The notes: generated by a model not told the origin, from the letters alone. A stretch of DNA of 64,000 nt from Leptolyngbya sp. KIOST-1 (GCF_000763385.1 NZ_JQFA01000002.1:1612001-1676000), one strand, 5' to 3'; shown: positions 17,203 to 27,175, numbered from the stretch's first letter. Numbers and translations: made by a program.

Positions 17203-19188
17203 TTATCGAGGGTTCCGAATAATTCGACCCGCATTTAAGATGGCGAGCAGGGCAACGCCTACATCGGCAAACACGGCCTCCCAAAGGGTGGCCAAGCCGA
17301 TCGCCCCCAGGGCAATAAAGAGGGCTTTGACGGCCATGGCAAGACTGATGTTCTGCCAAACAATGCGCCGGGTTTTGTGGGCGATTTGAACGGCTTCGGC
17401 CACCTTTGAGGGCGCATCGGTCATAATCACCACGTCGGCGGTTTCGATCGCCGCATCGGAGCCCAGCCCGCCCATGGCAATGCCCACATCGGCCCGAGCA
17501 ATCACTGGGGCATCATTAATGCCGTCACCGACAAAAGCGACTTTTCCCTTGACTTGCTTGGCTTGATGGAGAAACGCCTCCAATGCCTCTACTTTGTCTT
17601 CCGGCAGCAGCTCGGCTCGATACTCGTCGAGGCCGAGCTTTTTGGCGATGCTGTCGGCCACTGACTGACTATCGCCAGTGAGCATGGCAGTGGCAATGCC
17701 CTGGGCATGGAGCGCCCGGATAGCTTCGACAGCATCCTCTTTCAGCTCATCGGCGATGATGATGCGGCCACTATATTCGCCATCCACGGCCAGGTGGGCC
17801 ACGGTGCCGTCTACCACACAGACATCGTGGGGAATGGCTTCGCGGTGCAGGAGCCGATCATTGCCCGCCAGCACCACCCGACCGTTCACCGTGGCACGAA
17901 TGCCGTGACCCGCAATTTCTTCGTAGTCTTGCACGCCGGAGGTATCGACGGTCTGTCCGTAGGCTTGACGAATCGACTGCGCCACCGGATGGTTAGACTG
18001 CGACTCGACCTGGACCGCTAACTCCAGTAGTTGGTGCTTCTTCAGGCCGTTGTGAGTCACCACATCCGTTACGCGAAAGTTGCCCTGGGTGAGGGTGCCG
18101 GTTTTGTCGAACACAACCGTTTTTACCTGGGCCAGGGTGTCTAAATAGGTGGAGCCTTTGACCAAAATGCCGCGTTTGGCGGCACCGCCCACCCCGCCAA
18201 AGTAGCCGAGGGGAATGCTGATCACTAACCCGCAGGGGCAGGAGATCACCAGCAGCACCAGGGCGCGATAGACCCACTGGGCCTGGGTAGCCCCCTCAAT
18301 GAACAAGGGCGGCAAAATCGCCACCGCCAGAGATAGAAACACCACTACAGGGGTGTAATACCGCGCAAAGCGGGTGATGAATTTTTCAGTGTCGGCTTTT
18401 TTGCTGCTGGCGTTTTCGACCAGTTCCAAAATTCTGGCGATCGACGACTCACCAAAGGGTTTGGTCACCCGTACCGTGAGCAGCCCCGACTGGTTGATCA
18501 TCCCGGCCAGCAAAGTTTCACCGGGGGCAACGGTGCGAGGCACCGATTCGCCCGTTAAAGCGGAGGTATCAACTAGGGATTTGCCCTCCAGAATGTCGCC
18601 ATCCAGGGGCACTTTTTCGCCGGGGCGCACCACAATCACATCCCCAACCCGCACGGTCTCGGGGGCAACGGTACGGATGTCGCCGTCAACACTGAGGTTA
18701 GCGGTGTCAGGCCGCACCTCTAGCAGGGCTTTGATCGAGCGGCGCGATCGCCCCACCGAGTAGCCCTGAAATAGTTCTCCCACCTGGAAGAACAGCATCA
18801 CGGCAACGGCTTCGGGAATTTCATGGATGGCGATCGCCCCCAGAGTTGCGATCGTCATCAGAAAGTTTTCGTCAAAGACGCGCCCCCGCAAAATGTTGCG
18901 CCCCGCCGTGGTCAGCACAGTCCAGCCGCTGATTAGATAAGCCGGAATCAGCACCGCGTATTCAGCGATGGCGAAGGAGGTGTTGTGCAGCGCCTCGTTG
19001 AAAATTAGCCCGATGAGGAAGAGAATGGTGGCGATCGCGATCGGCGTCAACTCTTGCCGCAGGCTGAAGTCACTTGAATCTTGGCTGTGGCCGTGGTCAG
19101 ACCCACAGCAGTCGTCATGGGCGTTTACCGCAGCTTTAGGGGTGGGGCCGGGGCTGTCGCAACAAGCCTGGGAGTGAGAGTCTGCCAT
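17203..19188 (-). CDS. ziaA: Zn/Cd/Pb-exporting P1B-type ATPase (ZiaA/CadA type)
   Basis: 661 residues. The N-terminus has Cys/His clusters (QACCDS, HDDCCGSDHGHS) instead of a ferredoxin-like HMA domain. Then come membrane helices, the actuator TGES (about 213-216), the CPC transport motif (317-319), the phosphorylation site DKTGT (361-365), NHPVA in the ATP-binding domain and GDGINDAP. CPC with this N-terminus marks the divalent-cation (P1B-2) group that exports Zn, Cd or Pb to the periplasm. A perfect SmtB-type operator lies 26-48 bases before the start, and a matching repressor gene lies at 26771-27175. The name ziaA is by class. Confidence 0.9.
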   Translation of the reverse strand: MADSHSQACCDSPGPTPKAAVNAHDDCCGSDHGHSQDSSDFSLRQELTPIAIATILFLIGLIFNEALHNTSFAIAEYAVLIPAYLISGWTVLTTAGRNILRGRVFDENFLMTIATLGAIAIHEIPEAVAVMLFFQVGELFQGYSVGRSRRSIKALLEVRPDTANLSVDGDIRTVAPETVRVGDVIVVRPGEKVPLDGDILEGKSLVDTSALTGESVPRTVAPGETLLAGMINQSGLLTVRVTKPFGESSIARILELVENASSKKADTEKFITRFARYYTPVVVFLSLAVAILPPLFIEGATQAQWVYRALVLLVISCPCGLVISIPLGYFGGVGGAAKRGILVKGSTYLDTLAQVKTVVFDKTGTLTQGNFRVTDVVTHNGLKKHQLLELAVQVESQSNHPVAQSIRQAYGQTVDTSGVQDYEEIAGHGIRATVNGRVVLAGNDRLLHREAIPHDVCVVDGTVAHLAVDGEYSGRIIIADELKEDAVEAIRALHAQGIATAMLTGDSQSVADSIAKKLGLDEYRAELLPEDKVEALEAFLHQAKQVKGKVAFVGDGINDAPVIARADVGIAMGGLGSDAAIETADVVIMTDAPSKVAEAVQIAHKTRRIVWQNISLAMAVKALFIALGAIGLATLWEAVFADVGVALLAILNAGRIIRNPR

Positions 19189-19214
19189 AGCGGCACCTTT
19201 GAAAAGCTATTGAA

Positions 19215-19236
19215 CATCTGAAAGACTATTCAGATG
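19215..19236. promoter_or_regulatory. SmtB/ArsR-type operator of the ziaA-like gene
   Basis: The perfect inverted repeat CATCTGAA-N6-TTCAGATG, flanked by AA on the left, matches the imperfect 12-2-12 operators bound by SmtB/ZiaR repressors (TGAA/TTCA core). It lies 27-48 bases upstream of the ATPase start on the minus strand. Confidence 0.8.
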
Positions 19237-19395
19237 GTACAGTAAGTATCGTACGCTGTCATGCTCTTTGCAAAAGGCTAGTCTTAGAGGTAAGGCACCC
19301 GTCGTTCCCGGCAGGGATGGAAACATCTGACGTAGACCCACCAGCCGTTAGGATTAACTGGCGAGTGTCTCCCACAAAATTTTCTGTACGCCCCG

Positions 19396-20043
19396 ATGAG
19401 TTCTATTGAGTCAACGGTTACAGACCAGTACAACCAGATCGCCAATGTCTACGATCGGCGCTGGAAGCGATATGTCACGAATACGCTGAACTTTTTCAAG
19501 GCATGGGCTGAGATTGCCCCGACGGCAGCAGTATTAGATATTGCCTGTGGCACAGGTGAGCTAGAGCGTTTGCTTTTACAAAACAACCCAACTCAAATCA
19601 TCACTGGCATCGACATCTCTGAGCAAATGTTGGTTCAAGCCCAGCAAAAACTCGAACGCTATCCAAACATTACCTTTAAAGAGGCATCAGCATCGGATTT
19701 ACCGTTTCCAGCTCAGTCGTTCGATGTTGTAGTTTCTGCCAATGCCTTTCACTATTTTTCAGATCCACAGGCTGCTTTAGCTGAGATGAAGCGCGTGCTC
19801 AAGCCAGAAGGAAAGCTAGTAATTTTAGACTGGTGTAGAGACTTTTGGTTTTGCAGACTGTGTGATTGGGTACTGCAAAGAATTGACCCGGCCCATCAGC
19901 AATGCTATAGCGAGGCTGAACTGCACACTCTCTTAGAAAATGCCGAATTTTGTATATCGCGTGCTCAACGAGTGCGATTTGATGTAATTTGGGGCCTGAT
20001 GGCAGTAGCGGCTCTGAGCGCTTCCCCAGTACAAGAACTTTAG
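19396..20043 (+). CDS. Class I SAM-dependent methyltransferase (UbiE/Methyltransf_11 type)
   Basis: 215 residues. The SAM-binding motif I is VLDIACGTGELERLL (residues 46-60), the acidic loop is GIDISEQML, and SFDVVVSANAFHYFSDP and LKPEGKLVILDW are motifs II-III of small-molecule methyltransferases. It is cytoplasmic. The C-terminus includes Cys-containing FWFCRLCDWVL. The substrate cannot be told. In metal islands such enzymes may methylate arsenite, but the Cys pattern of ArsM is not present, so I do not propose that. It starts at ATG 19396, 207 bases from the divergent ATPase gene. Confidence 0.8.
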   Translation: MSSIESTVTDQYNQIANVYDRRWKRYVTNTLNFFKAWAEIAPTAAVLDIACGTGELERLLLQNNPTQIITGIDISEQMLVQAQQKLERYPNITFKEASASDLPFPAQSFDVVVSANAFHYFSDPQAALAEMKRVLKPEGKLVILDWCRDFWFCRLCDWVLQRIDPAHQQCYSEAELHTLLENAEFCISRAQRVRFDVIWGLMAVAALSASPVQEL

Positions 20044-20165
20044 TCTGCCTCGAAAACCAAGGCATCGAGAGACAAACTGTCGAGGATCTGAGACACCGAC
20101 TCAACTTGATGCATAATTGGGCGATAAATAGGCCGTTGACTGTGCCTGTGCAGAGGAGATATGTC

Positions 20166-20780
20166 GTGACAGCATTGAGCAAACTGGGTCATCTCTGGCG
20201 TCGTGCGAGGTTTTTACGGATAGCGTTTTGCCTCGGCCTGGGGCTCTTTCTGACCCTGCACTGGCCTGGTTCATCGGCTCCTGCCTTCGCCCAAGACACG
20301 GTTGCGTTTTGGCGGCAGGCGTCCTTCCCCGTCGAAAATTTTCAGGCTTACACCTCCGCATTTGGCTATAGAACTTCTCCCACTGGCGGCGGGGAATCTC
20401 AGTTTCACTACGGGCTAGACCTGGCCGCACCCCAGGGCAGCTTTGTGCGCAACTGGTGGAACGGCAAGGTGATCGAAGTCTCTGACCACACCACCTGTGG
20501 CACCTCTGCCGTCATTCGGTCGGGCCAGTGGGAGCATCGCTATTGTCATATGAGCGGTCGGGTCGAAGTCTCAAATGGCAAGCGCTATTTGGTTGATCCA
20601 GACGGGGGCATTCGCTATGAGCAGGGGCAAGACTTGTCCACTGGGGCACGACTGGGCCGCGTCGGCATGACGGGGCGCACCACCGGCCCACACCTCCATT
20701 GGATGCTGAAATACGACGGCAATTGGGTTGACCCTGGGTTGGTGCTAAGGGCCATGTATGACGCTCAGCAAGCGGGTTAA
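20166..20780 (+). CDS. M23-family peptidase, secreted
   Basis: 204 residues. The start is GTG 20166 (MTALSKLGHLW...), chosen because AGAGGAG lies about nine bases before it and it gives a clean signal peptide (ending PAFAQ-DT). The longer open frame begins inside the methyltransferase gene. The M23 motifs are HYGLDLAAP (H, D ligands), HRYCHMSG and GPHLHWMLK (HLH intact), consistent with an active zinc endopeptidase. Insertions around WNGKVIEVSDHTTCGTSAV separate it from the 12854 paralogue. It is followed after 15 bases by the CPBP protease gene. Confidence 0.85.
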   Translation: MTALSKLGHLWRRARFLRIAFCLGLGLFLTLHWPGSSAPAFAQDTVAFWRQASFPVENFQAYTSAFGYRTSPTGGGESQFHYGLDLAAPQGSFVRNWWNGKVIEVSDHTTCGTSAVIRSGQWEHRYCHMSGRVEVSNGKRYLVDPDGGIRYEQGQDLSTGARLGRVGMTGRTTGPHLHWMLKYDGNWVDPGLVLRAMYDAQQAG

Positions 20781-20795
20781 ACGGGCACCTTTGGC

Positions 20796-21620
20796 ATGAT
20801 TCAACTGCATAAGCTGGTTCACTATCCTGCCCCGGTGAGGATTTTCTGCTTTCTGCTACTGCTAGCGCTAGTTTGGGTGCCCATCGCCCTACCTCTCTAC
20901 GCGTGGCTGGGCACTGATGGCTCCCTGAGCGTTATTCCCTTAGTTTTGCTCTACGTCTTGTTTATGGTATGGCTGGTACCGTGGGGTCGCCGCGTGCATG
21001 GCCAAGCTCAACCGCTGCGCACCCACGGTCTAGGGGCATCGGCCCGCTATGGGCGAGAGCTGGCAATTGGGGTAGTTGTGGGCCTGGTGAGCCTGGGGCT
21101 GCTATTTACCCTAGAGGGCGGGTTGGGTTGGCTGACCTGGCAACCGGCACCGCCCACCCTAGGGCGAATTGCCCTGGAGGGGTTGCTGGTGGGCCTGGGT
21201 GTTGGCCTGGCCGAAGAGCTGCTCTTTCGTGGCTGGCTGCTGGATGAACTGCGCTACGACTGGGGCTTTACTCCGGCACTGTGGGCCAGCGGCACGATCT
21301 ATGCGGCGCTGCACTTTATCAAACCCTGGGAGGCCATTGTGAAAGAGCTGCCTAGCTTTCCGGGCCTACTGCTGCTGGGGCTGACCCTGGGCTGGGCACG
21401 CCAGCGCACTGCCGGACGCCTGGGGCTGGCCATTGGGCTGCATGGGGGGCTGGTGGCGGGCTATTACCTGATCGATGTGGGCGATTTAGCGATCTACACC
21501 GGGCGAGTGCCGGAATGGGTGACGGGTCTGAACCAAAACCCGCTAGCCGGAGCAATGGGAGTTCTGTTTCTTGCCCTGATTAGCGCTGGTATTCGGTACA
21601 TTCCAAGCGCTTCCCGATGA
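20796..21620 (+). CDS. CPBP-family intramembrane metalloprotease (CAAX/Abi type)
   Basis: 274 residues with about seven membrane helices. The diagnostic motifs are EELLFRGWLLDEL (motif 1, EExxxR) and WASGTIYAALHFIKP (motif 2, with the zinc His). In bacteria these act in membrane protein processing or bacteriocin immunity; cyanobacteria have several. Fifteen bases after the M23 gene, so probably co-transcribed. Confidence 0.88.
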   Translation: MIQLHKLVHYPAPVRIFCFLLLLALVWVPIALPLYAWLGTDGSLSVIPLVLLYVLFMVWLVPWGRRVHGQAQPLRTHGLGASARYGRELAIGVVVGLVSLGLLFTLEGGLGWLTWQPAPPTLGRIALEGLLVGLGVGLAEELLFRGWLLDELRYDWGFTPALWASGTIYAALHFIKPWEAIVKELPSFPGLLLLGLTLGWARQRTAGRLGLAIGLHGGLVAGYYLIDVGDLAIYTGRVPEWVTGLNQNPLAGAMGVLFLALISAGIRYIPSASR

Positions 21621-21752
21621 GGCTTTCGCTATTGTGCTCTTACCGCCCGTGGGCCTGGGCTCTGCCGATTGTAGAGCAGGATAAAATCCGCTGGGGTTTG
21701 GGCTTGCCCGAATGAACGGCTGCAAAACTGCCTACCAATATCTCAACTCACC

Positions 21753-21938
21753 ATGAGCTGGAAATCTCGCCTGCTGCGTCTAAGTCTCTGGGGATTGCCC
21801 CTCCCTCTAGTAGTTCTCAATGGCTAGGCGCTACTGCTGCTATTTGACTACTTTCGCAACATTGTCACCGTGGTGATAGTACAACTGCCTCTATACGAGC
21901 AAAAGAAGCTAAAACGTAAATTAGCATTGACCTCTTGA
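21753..21938 (+). pseudogene. AI-2E-family transporter, N-terminal remnant with internal stop
   Basis: The frame MSWKSRLLRLSLWGLPLPL... runs to a TAG at 21825-21827 and continues as ALLLLFDYFRNIVTVVIV before diverging and stopping at 21936. This matches the N-terminus of AI-2E/PerM family membrane proteins (NGW-L-LLFDYFRNIVTVVIV), the TAG replacing the Trp codon TGG. The remaining 300 or so residues are missing. Confidence 0.5.
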
Positions 21939-21965
21939 TCTAGGCACTGAAGCTAGCTTACTTGC

Positions 21966-23921
21966 TTAACTTCTCAACAGGCGCAAACCACTGAGGGTGA
22001 CGATAACAGTAGAGCCTTCATGGCCCAACACGCCCATTGGTAGGGTGATATGCCCGCTCAAGGTACCCGCGATGAGTACCCCAATCAGCCCAAGGGCAAA
22101 GCCGATGTTTTGTCGCACGATCGCCCGTGCCCGCCGCCCTAGGCCAATAGCGTGTTCTAGCTTTTCTAGGCGATCGGCCATGAGCACAATATCGGCGGTC
22201 TCTAGGGCCACATCGCTGCCCGCAGCGCCCATGGCAATGCCGACCGTGGCCAGAGCCAGGGCGGGGGCATCGTTAATGCCATCGCCGACCATCGCCACGC
22301 TGCCATACTGCTGCTGCAATTGCCGTAGAACCGTGACCTTATCTTCAGGCATTAAATCGGCATGCACCTGATCTACCCCCAGCTGTTGGGCCATACTGTG
22401 AGCCGTGCGGGCATTGTCACCCGTTAGCATTACCACTTGCTCAATGCCCAGGTGCTTAAGGCGGGCGATCGCCCTGGCCGCCTCTGGACGCACTCGGTCG
22501 GCCACCGCAATCAAGCCCAGCACTGGGCCGCCGTGGGCCACCCAAACCACGGTTTTGCCCTCTGCCTCCCACTGCTGGCTTTGCTTCGCTAGATGAGAGG
22601 AAACGGCCTGCCCACGAGCTTGAACCTGGGCACTAACAAAGGCTGCTTTACCTACCACCGCAGACCGCCCAGCTACCTCCCCTGTGATGCCCTGACCTAC
22701 CTGGGCTTGTCCGTTAATCGCCGCTGGCCAGGTCAGGGCTCGGCGCTGCGCCGCTTGCACAATCGCCGCACCAATGGGATGCTCCGAAAGGCTCTCGAGG
22801 GCGGCGGCCACGGTGAGCAGCTCATCCGGATCGTCAGCCAGCACATTCACCACGTCGAGCTGTCCGGTCGTGAGGGTGCCGGTTTTGTCAAAGGCGATCG
22901 CTCTGATTTGGCCCATCTGCTCCAGCTGCGCCCCATTTTTGAATAAAATGCCCTGTCGCGCCCCGTTAGCAATACCAGAGAGCAGGGTCGGCATGATTGA
23001 GGCCATCAGCGCACAGGGGGAGGCCACGACCAAAAACACCAGGGCGCGGTAGATTGTTTCCTCCCAGCCCCAGCCCAGCAGCAGGGGCGGCAGCGTGGAC
23101 AGCAAAACGCCCACCGTCACAATCACCTGGGCGTAGCGACGCTCAAACCGCTCCATAAATTTTTGGGAGGGAGGCGCTTCGGTTTGGGCCTGCTGCACTA
23201 GGCGAATCACGCGTTGAATCAAGCTGCTTTCCGGCGGCTGGTGGAGCGTTAGGCGCAGCGCACCGTAGCCGTTGAGGGTGCCCGCCAAAACCTCGTCGCC
23301 CACGGTTTTCTCTACAGGAATAGATTCCCCCGTAATCGACGCCTGGTTCACCGTGCTGAAGCCTTCGGCCACGACCCCATCGGTAGGCACCAGTTCCCCC
23401 GGTTTGACCAAAACCTGATCGCCGACTTGCAGCGCTGAGATTGGCATGATCTGCTCTTGCCCCTGGCGAATCACCGTTGCGGTGTCAGCCGTCAGGCTCA
23501 TTAACCCTTGAATATTTCGCCCCGTTCGTCCCATGGCATAGCCCTCTAGGGCACCACTAATGGCAAAAATCAGAATCAGGACGGCCCCATCGACAATTAA
23601 GTTGTACTCCCGCTGCCACAGACCCAGGCTGGCGGCCCCGAGGGCAGCGATAATCATTAGCAGGTCTACATCCAGCTCTTTTTCCTGCACCAGCGTGGTC
23701 AAGCCCTCACGGGCGCTCTCAAATCCACCAATGACGTAGGCCGCCGCTAGAAACAGCAGGGCACCCCCCACCCAGCCCAGGGCCAGGGTTTGCCAGCCCA
23801 ACCCCACTAAAACCGCACAGGCGATCGCCGCCACCGCCTCGGGGTGCTCGTCAAACAAACCTTTGCACAGGTGGCCGAATCGAGACTTCGACAGAGCATT
23901 CAACGGGGCAGTAGACACCAT
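21966..23921 (-). CDS. coaT: Cobalt-exporting P1B-4 ATPase
   Basis: 651 residues. No N-terminal metal-binding domain. It has the actuator TGES (197-200), the transport motif SPC (301-303) rather than CPC, DKTGT (345-349), SEHPIG, GDGINDAP and the C-terminal helix motif HEGSTVIVTLSGLRLL. SPC plus HEGST defines the P1B-4 (CoaT) subgroup that exports cobalt and sometimes zinc. It is divergent from the CoaR regulator gene, with a long palindromic operator between them, exactly as in Synechocystis coaR-coaT. Confidence 0.93.
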   Translation of the reverse strand: MVSTAPLNALSKSRFGHLCKGLFDEHPEAVAAIACAVLVGLGWQTLALGWVGGALLFLAAAYVIGGFESAREGLTTLVQEKELDVDLLMIIAALGAASLGLWQREYNLIVDGAVLILIFAISGALEGYAMGRTGRNIQGLMSLTADTATVIRQGQEQIMPISALQVGDQVLVKPGELVPTDGVVAEGFSTVNQASITGESIPVEKTVGDEVLAGTLNGYGALRLTLHQPPESSLIQRVIRLVQQAQTEAPPSQKFMERFERRYAQVIVTVGVLLSTLPPLLLGWGWEETIYRALVFLVVASPCALMASIMPTLLSGIANGARQGILFKNGAQLEQMGQIRAIAFDKTGTLTTGQLDVVNVLADDPDELLTVAAALESLSEHPIGAAIVQAAQRRALTWPAAINGQAQVGQGITGEVAGRSAVVGKAAFVSAQVQARGQAVSSHLAKQSQQWEAEGKTVVWVAHGGPVLGLIAVADRVRPEAARAIARLKHLGIEQVVMLTGDNARTAHSMAQQLGVDQVHADLMPEDKVTVLRQLQQQYGSVAMVGDGINDAPALALATVGIAMGAAGSDVALETADIVLMADRLEKLEHAIGLGRRARAIVRQNIGFALGLIGVLIAGTLSGHITLPMGVLGHEGSTVIVTLSGLRLLRS

Positions 23922-23954
23922 AGGCCAACCTGAGAAATCTTCACTCTGTCAGGC

Positions 23955-23988
23955 TAAACCTTGACATTGACACCAATGTCAAGGTTTA
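23955..23988. promoter_or_regulatory. CoaR operator / coaT promoter
   Basis: A perfect 15-4-15 inverted repeat, TAAACCTTGACATTG / CAATGTCAAGGTTTA. TTGACA inside it can serve as -35 element. A MerR-family activator would bind and untwist the over-long spacer. It sits 12 bases before the coaR start and 34 before coaT. Confidence 0.85.
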
Positions 23989-24003
23989 GCGTAAGCTAAG
24001 CCT

Positions 24004-25116
24004 ATGACGACTGAATTTCTGACCATCAAAGAACTCACTGATGCGGTAGGCGGAGGCGTCACCCCTCGCATGGTGCGGCACTATCACACCCTGGGGTTAC
24101 TGCCTCCCGTTCCCCGCTCAGAGAGCAACTACCGACTTTACACCCAGCGGGATATACAGCGATTACAGCGAGTGATAGCGCTTAAACAGCAGGGCTTTCA
24201 GCTCTCTCACATTGGGCAAATTCTAGAGAGTGACTCTGAAGCCACCGCAGACGCGAGCCTAATGACCCAGCTACAGCAGCAGTATCAGGCTGTGATGCAG
24301 CAGATTGCCCGCCTGCGCCATACCGCTTCGGCCCTGGAGGGGCTGCTGGGGCGCGATCTAGATTGTCAACGCACCCAGGCTCAAGCTCTGGCTCAGCTCA
24401 AGCAGCTCGATGTAGACACCCAGGCGGGTCTAAGCCAGATCGATCAGCTCTGGGCTAGCCTCGATGCCGAAACCACCGCCCACCCCGAAGCCTTTCAGGA
24501 ATCGCTTCAGCGCCTGCTGCCTAACCTCTCGCACTATTCTGAAATTACCCAGCATTTGATCCAACAGCTGGTGCTGGCCTGCGGTGATGTGAGCTTAGTT
24601 AACCTCATCCAAATTAGTGGCGATGCGATCGCCGCAGCACGCACCGCTCTCAGCAGTGGGTGTGAGATCATTACCGATGTGCCTGTGGTAGCCACGGCGA
24701 TTGATCAAACTCGGCTAGCCGCTTTGGGCTGTCCGGTTACAACCTTGATTGACGATCCTCACATTACCGCCGCCAACGAGGCTGAACAGGCTTTTTGGCT
24801 CCAGAAACGCTGGCAGCAACCATTACATGACTGTCTATCCGGTAGTGTGCTGGTCATTGGCTATGCCCCTTCAGTGCTGCTCACCGTCTGTCAGTTAATA
24901 GAGCAACAGCGTTTTCAACCGGCTCTGGTAATTGGTATGCCTATTGGCTTTAATCACGCCCCTGCTGCCAAGCGGCGACTGATGGCAACATCCATCCCTT
25001 ACATTACGATTCAAGGAAGCCTTGGCGGCGGGCTCTTGGCTGCTGTAACTTTGAACGCCTTAATCGAAACACTGCTTGAGAAGCCAGATTGCCACTGCTA
25101 TCTGACTCGGCCCTAA
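24004..25116 (+). CDS. coaR: MerR-family cobalt regulator with precorrin isomerase-like sensor domain
   Basis: 370 residues. The N-terminal MerR winged helix is TPRMVRHYHTLGLLPP...NYRLYTQRDIQRL. A long helical linker follows, then from about residue 190 a domain resembling precorrin-8X methylmutase (CobH/CbiC): LSSGCEIITDVPVVATAI, VLVIGYAPSVLLTV, PALVIGMPIGFNHA. The C-terminus carries Cys-His-Cys (363-365), reported as needed for cobalt sensing in Synechocystis CoaR. It activates the divergent coaT and possibly responds to B12 intermediates. Confidence 0.95.
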   Translation: MTTEFLTIKELTDAVGGGVTPRMVRHYHTLGLLPPVPRSESNYRLYTQRDIQRLQRVIALKQQGFQLSHIGQILESDSEATADASLMTQLQQQYQAVMQQIARLRHTASALEGLLGRDLDCQRTQAQALAQLKQLDVDTQAGLSQIDQLWASLDAETTAHPEAFQESLQRLLPNLSHYSEITQHLIQQLVLACGDVSLVNLIQISGDAIAAARTALSSGCEIITDVPVVATAIDQTRLAALGCPVTTLIDDPHITAANEAEQAFWLQKRWQQPLHDCLSGSVLVIGYAPSVLLTVCQLIEQQRFQPALVIGMPIGFNHAPAAKRRLMATSIPYITIQGSLGGGLLAAVTLNALIETLLEKPDCHCYLTRP

Positions 25117-25295
25117 AAGCTATAGATAGCCCTAAGCAACGATACTTCGTTTAGTTTTAGTACTCATGCTTAGAGCGTCTACAACAGATAAAGGGGCATA
25201 GGACAGATCCTGATCGCTACTGCTGCGTAAACGCGTTTAACTGCTGTAGGCTTACTCAGTAGAGCTTGGCTTCTCTGCTGCATTCAAGATTTACC

Positions 25296-26195
25296 ATGGG
25301 AAACCGCTCGGCTCGGTTTTACACGCTGCTCTCCATCGGGGCTGCTGTTTTAACAATTTTGCTGAAAACAACGGCCTACCTGCTGACTGGTTCGGTGGGA
25401 CTACTGTCTGATGCTGCTGAATCGGTGGTGAACCTGGTGGCTGCGATCGTCGCGACCTGGGCCGTGACGTTTGCGGCTAAACCGCCGGATGAAGACCATG
25501 CCTTTGGGCATTTCAAGGCGGAATATTTTTCTAGCGGCGTCGAGAGTGTGTTGATTTTGGTGGCGGCGGGCAGCATTGCCTTTGCTGCCTGGGGTCGGCT
25601 GTTTGACCCGCAACCCCTAGAGCAGGTGGGCATTGGCTTAGCCCTATCGCTGGCGGCAACGGCGATCAATGGGACGTTGGCTATCGTTATGCTGCGGGCC
25701 AGTCGGCGGCTGCGCTCTATTACTCTGCGGGCAGATGCACACCATCTACTGACCGATGTCTGGACATCGGTAGGGGTCGTGGTGGGGGTAATTCTGATTC
25801 CCACTACGGGTTGGCTAATTCTTGACCCGATTATTGCCTTGGTTGTCGCGGCAAATATTGTTTGGGCGGGGCTGAGATTGCTGCGCGAAACGGGAATGGG
25901 TCTTTTAGATACGGCCTTACCGGCTGAGGAGCGTCAAATTGTTGCCGATACTTTGCAGCCTTTTGAGGCTGAGGGAATTCAATTTCATGCATTAAGAACT
26001 CGGGTGGCTGGTGCCCGGCGGTTTGTCTCGGTACATGTGTTGGTGCCAGGTAGTTGGACGGTCAAACAGGGACATGACCTCTGTGAAGTAATTGAGCTGG
26101 CGATCGCCCGCTCTCTACCCGGCACATTTATATTCACCCATCTAGAACCTTCAGAAGACCCGGTTTCGTGGGCAGACCAGTCCTTGGAACGTTAA
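25296..26195 (+). CDS. Cation diffusion facilitator (CDF) metal exporter
   Basis: 299 residues from [15 protein letters not shown]; a TTG 30 bases earlier is possible but has no ribosome site. Six membrane helices; metal site one is SDAAESVVN in helix 2 and [13 protein letters not shown] (HxxxD) in helix 5. The loop motif [15 protein letters not shown] is typical for the Zn/Fe branch. The C-terminal cytoplasmic domain ends THLEPSED. It exports a divalent metal against protons. It follows coaR by 180 bases on the same strand and may share the metal stress response. Confidence 0.9.
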   Translation: MGNRSARFYTLLSIGAAVLTILLKTTAYLLTGSVGLLSDAAESVVNLVAAIVATWAVTFAAKPPDEDHAFGHFKAEYFSSGVESVLILVAAGSIAFAAWGRLFDPQPLEQVGIGLALSLAATAINGTLAIVMLRASRRLRSITLRADAHHLLTDVWTSVGVVVGVILIPTTGWLILDPIIALVVAANIVWAGLRLLRETGMGLLDTALPAEERQIVADTLQPFEAEGIQFHALRTRVAGARRFVSVHVLVPGSWTVKQGHDLCEVIELAIARSLPGTFIFTHLEPSEDPVSWADQSLER

Positions 26196-26295
26196 CCACT
26201 TGAGGTTTAACCGACCACGCTAGCCTGCCTAAAACTGTTTTCATCACCCCTCTTCCGCATTCAAACAACTATGGAAGAGGACTTTTAACTTTTAC

Positions 26296-26679
26296 TTATT
26301 TTGCTTCATCAACCATCTGGATAGTTCTTTCTTCAACCTCTTCAGCAATTCGAGTTAATTCCGGATCCTGAGACAGAGCTGCAAGCATTTGGGCAGGCTT
26401 GATCAAACCGATCTTCGTTGTACCTTTTTCGGTAAAGACCGAGATCCGACAGGGTAATGCCATATTCAGTCGCATATCCGTTGCCATGACGGCGGCGGCT
26501 TGCTGCGGATTGCAAACCTCAAACACCTTGCACTGCGCTTCAAACTCAATGCCTTTACCACGCAGTGTTGCCCCCAAGTCGTGAATATGGAGAACGCCAA
26601 AGCCATGATGCTTAACGGCCAATTCAAGATCGGTGGCGGCCTGTTCAAAGGGTTTTGTCGTTTCGACTATGTAGTACAT
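26296..26679 (-). CDS. DUF302-family protein
   Basis: 127 residues from MYYIVETTKPFEQAATDL, the usual start of this family; an ATG ten codons upstream is also open. It has the DUF302 alpha/beta fold pattern: GFGVLHIHDLGATLRGKG, then KVFEVCNPQQAAAVMATD (the conserved Cys in E-V-C-N-P) and ALPCRISVFTEKGTTKIG (second Cys). DUF302 proteins are common in copper and sulfur-oxidising gene sets; their reaction is unknown. Located 90 bases downstream of the ZiaR-like repressor on the same strand. Confidence 0.85.
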   Translation of the reverse strand: MYYIVETTKPFEQAATDLELAVKHHGFGVLHIHDLGATLRGKGIEFEAQCKVFEVCNPQQAAAVMATDMRLNMALPCRISVFTEKGTTKIGLIKPAQMLAALSQDPELTRIAEEVEERTIQMVDEAK

Positions 26680-26770
26680 GAATACTTGCTTGGGGGTGAG
26701 AGTGAACATTTTTGCCTACAGATCGTAGTGAAGTCACCGTGACTCGATAACCTTCAAAAGAGGGATTACG

Positions 26771-27175
26771 TCACTCATCTAGGTGCGCGGCGACTTCCCG
26801 GTAGAGGGACATGATGTGATCGTCAGCCAGGCCATAGTAGACGTTGCGGCCTTGGCGACGGTAGGTGACTAGACGCTGCGATCGCAGCACCCGCAGTTGG
26901 TGCGACACCGCCGATTCACCCATTTTCACCGCAGCGGCCAGATCGCACACACAGAGTTCTTGCTGAGCTAGAGCCGACAGTAGCTTGAGCCGGTGGGGGT
27001 CAGAGAGGGCGCTAAAAAACTCCGCCATCCGCTGGGCCTTTGCGGTGCTGAGCACCTCGGGCTGAACCTGGCGAACGTTGTCTAAATGCACCAGCGACTC
27101 GTCACAACTGACGTCACAACTGGGGGCATCAACGGCTTGAATTGTAGAGTTCTCTGTAGAGCGAGAATGAGCCAT
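26771..27175 (-). CDS. ziaR: ArsR/SmtB-family zinc-type repressor (ZiaR-like)
   Basis: 134 residues. The winged helix has [20 protein letters not shown] followed by [12 protein letters not shown]. Metal ligands of two SmtB sites are visible: the alpha5 site D-H...H-E in [17 protein letters not shown], and the alpha3N Cys set (N-terminal CDVSCDE plus the CVC of helix 3) as in ZiaR/CadC. Metal binding would release DNA. An inverted repeat at 27224-27239 upstream suggests autoregulation. A matching operator precedes the ziaA-like ATPase 8 kb away, so this is the likely repressor of that gene. Confidence 0.9.
   Translation of the reverse strand: MAHSRSTENSTIQAVDAPSCDVSCDESLVHLDNVRQVQPEVLSTAKAQRMAEFFSALSDPHRLKLLSALAQQELCVCDLAAAVKMGESAVSHQLRVLRSQRLVTYRRQGRNVYYGLADDHIMSLYREVAAHLDE

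Noticed and set aside
19396-20043. Methyltransferase as arsenite methylase ArsM
   Set aside because: The arsenite-binding Cys set is not visible and no ars operon surrounds it.
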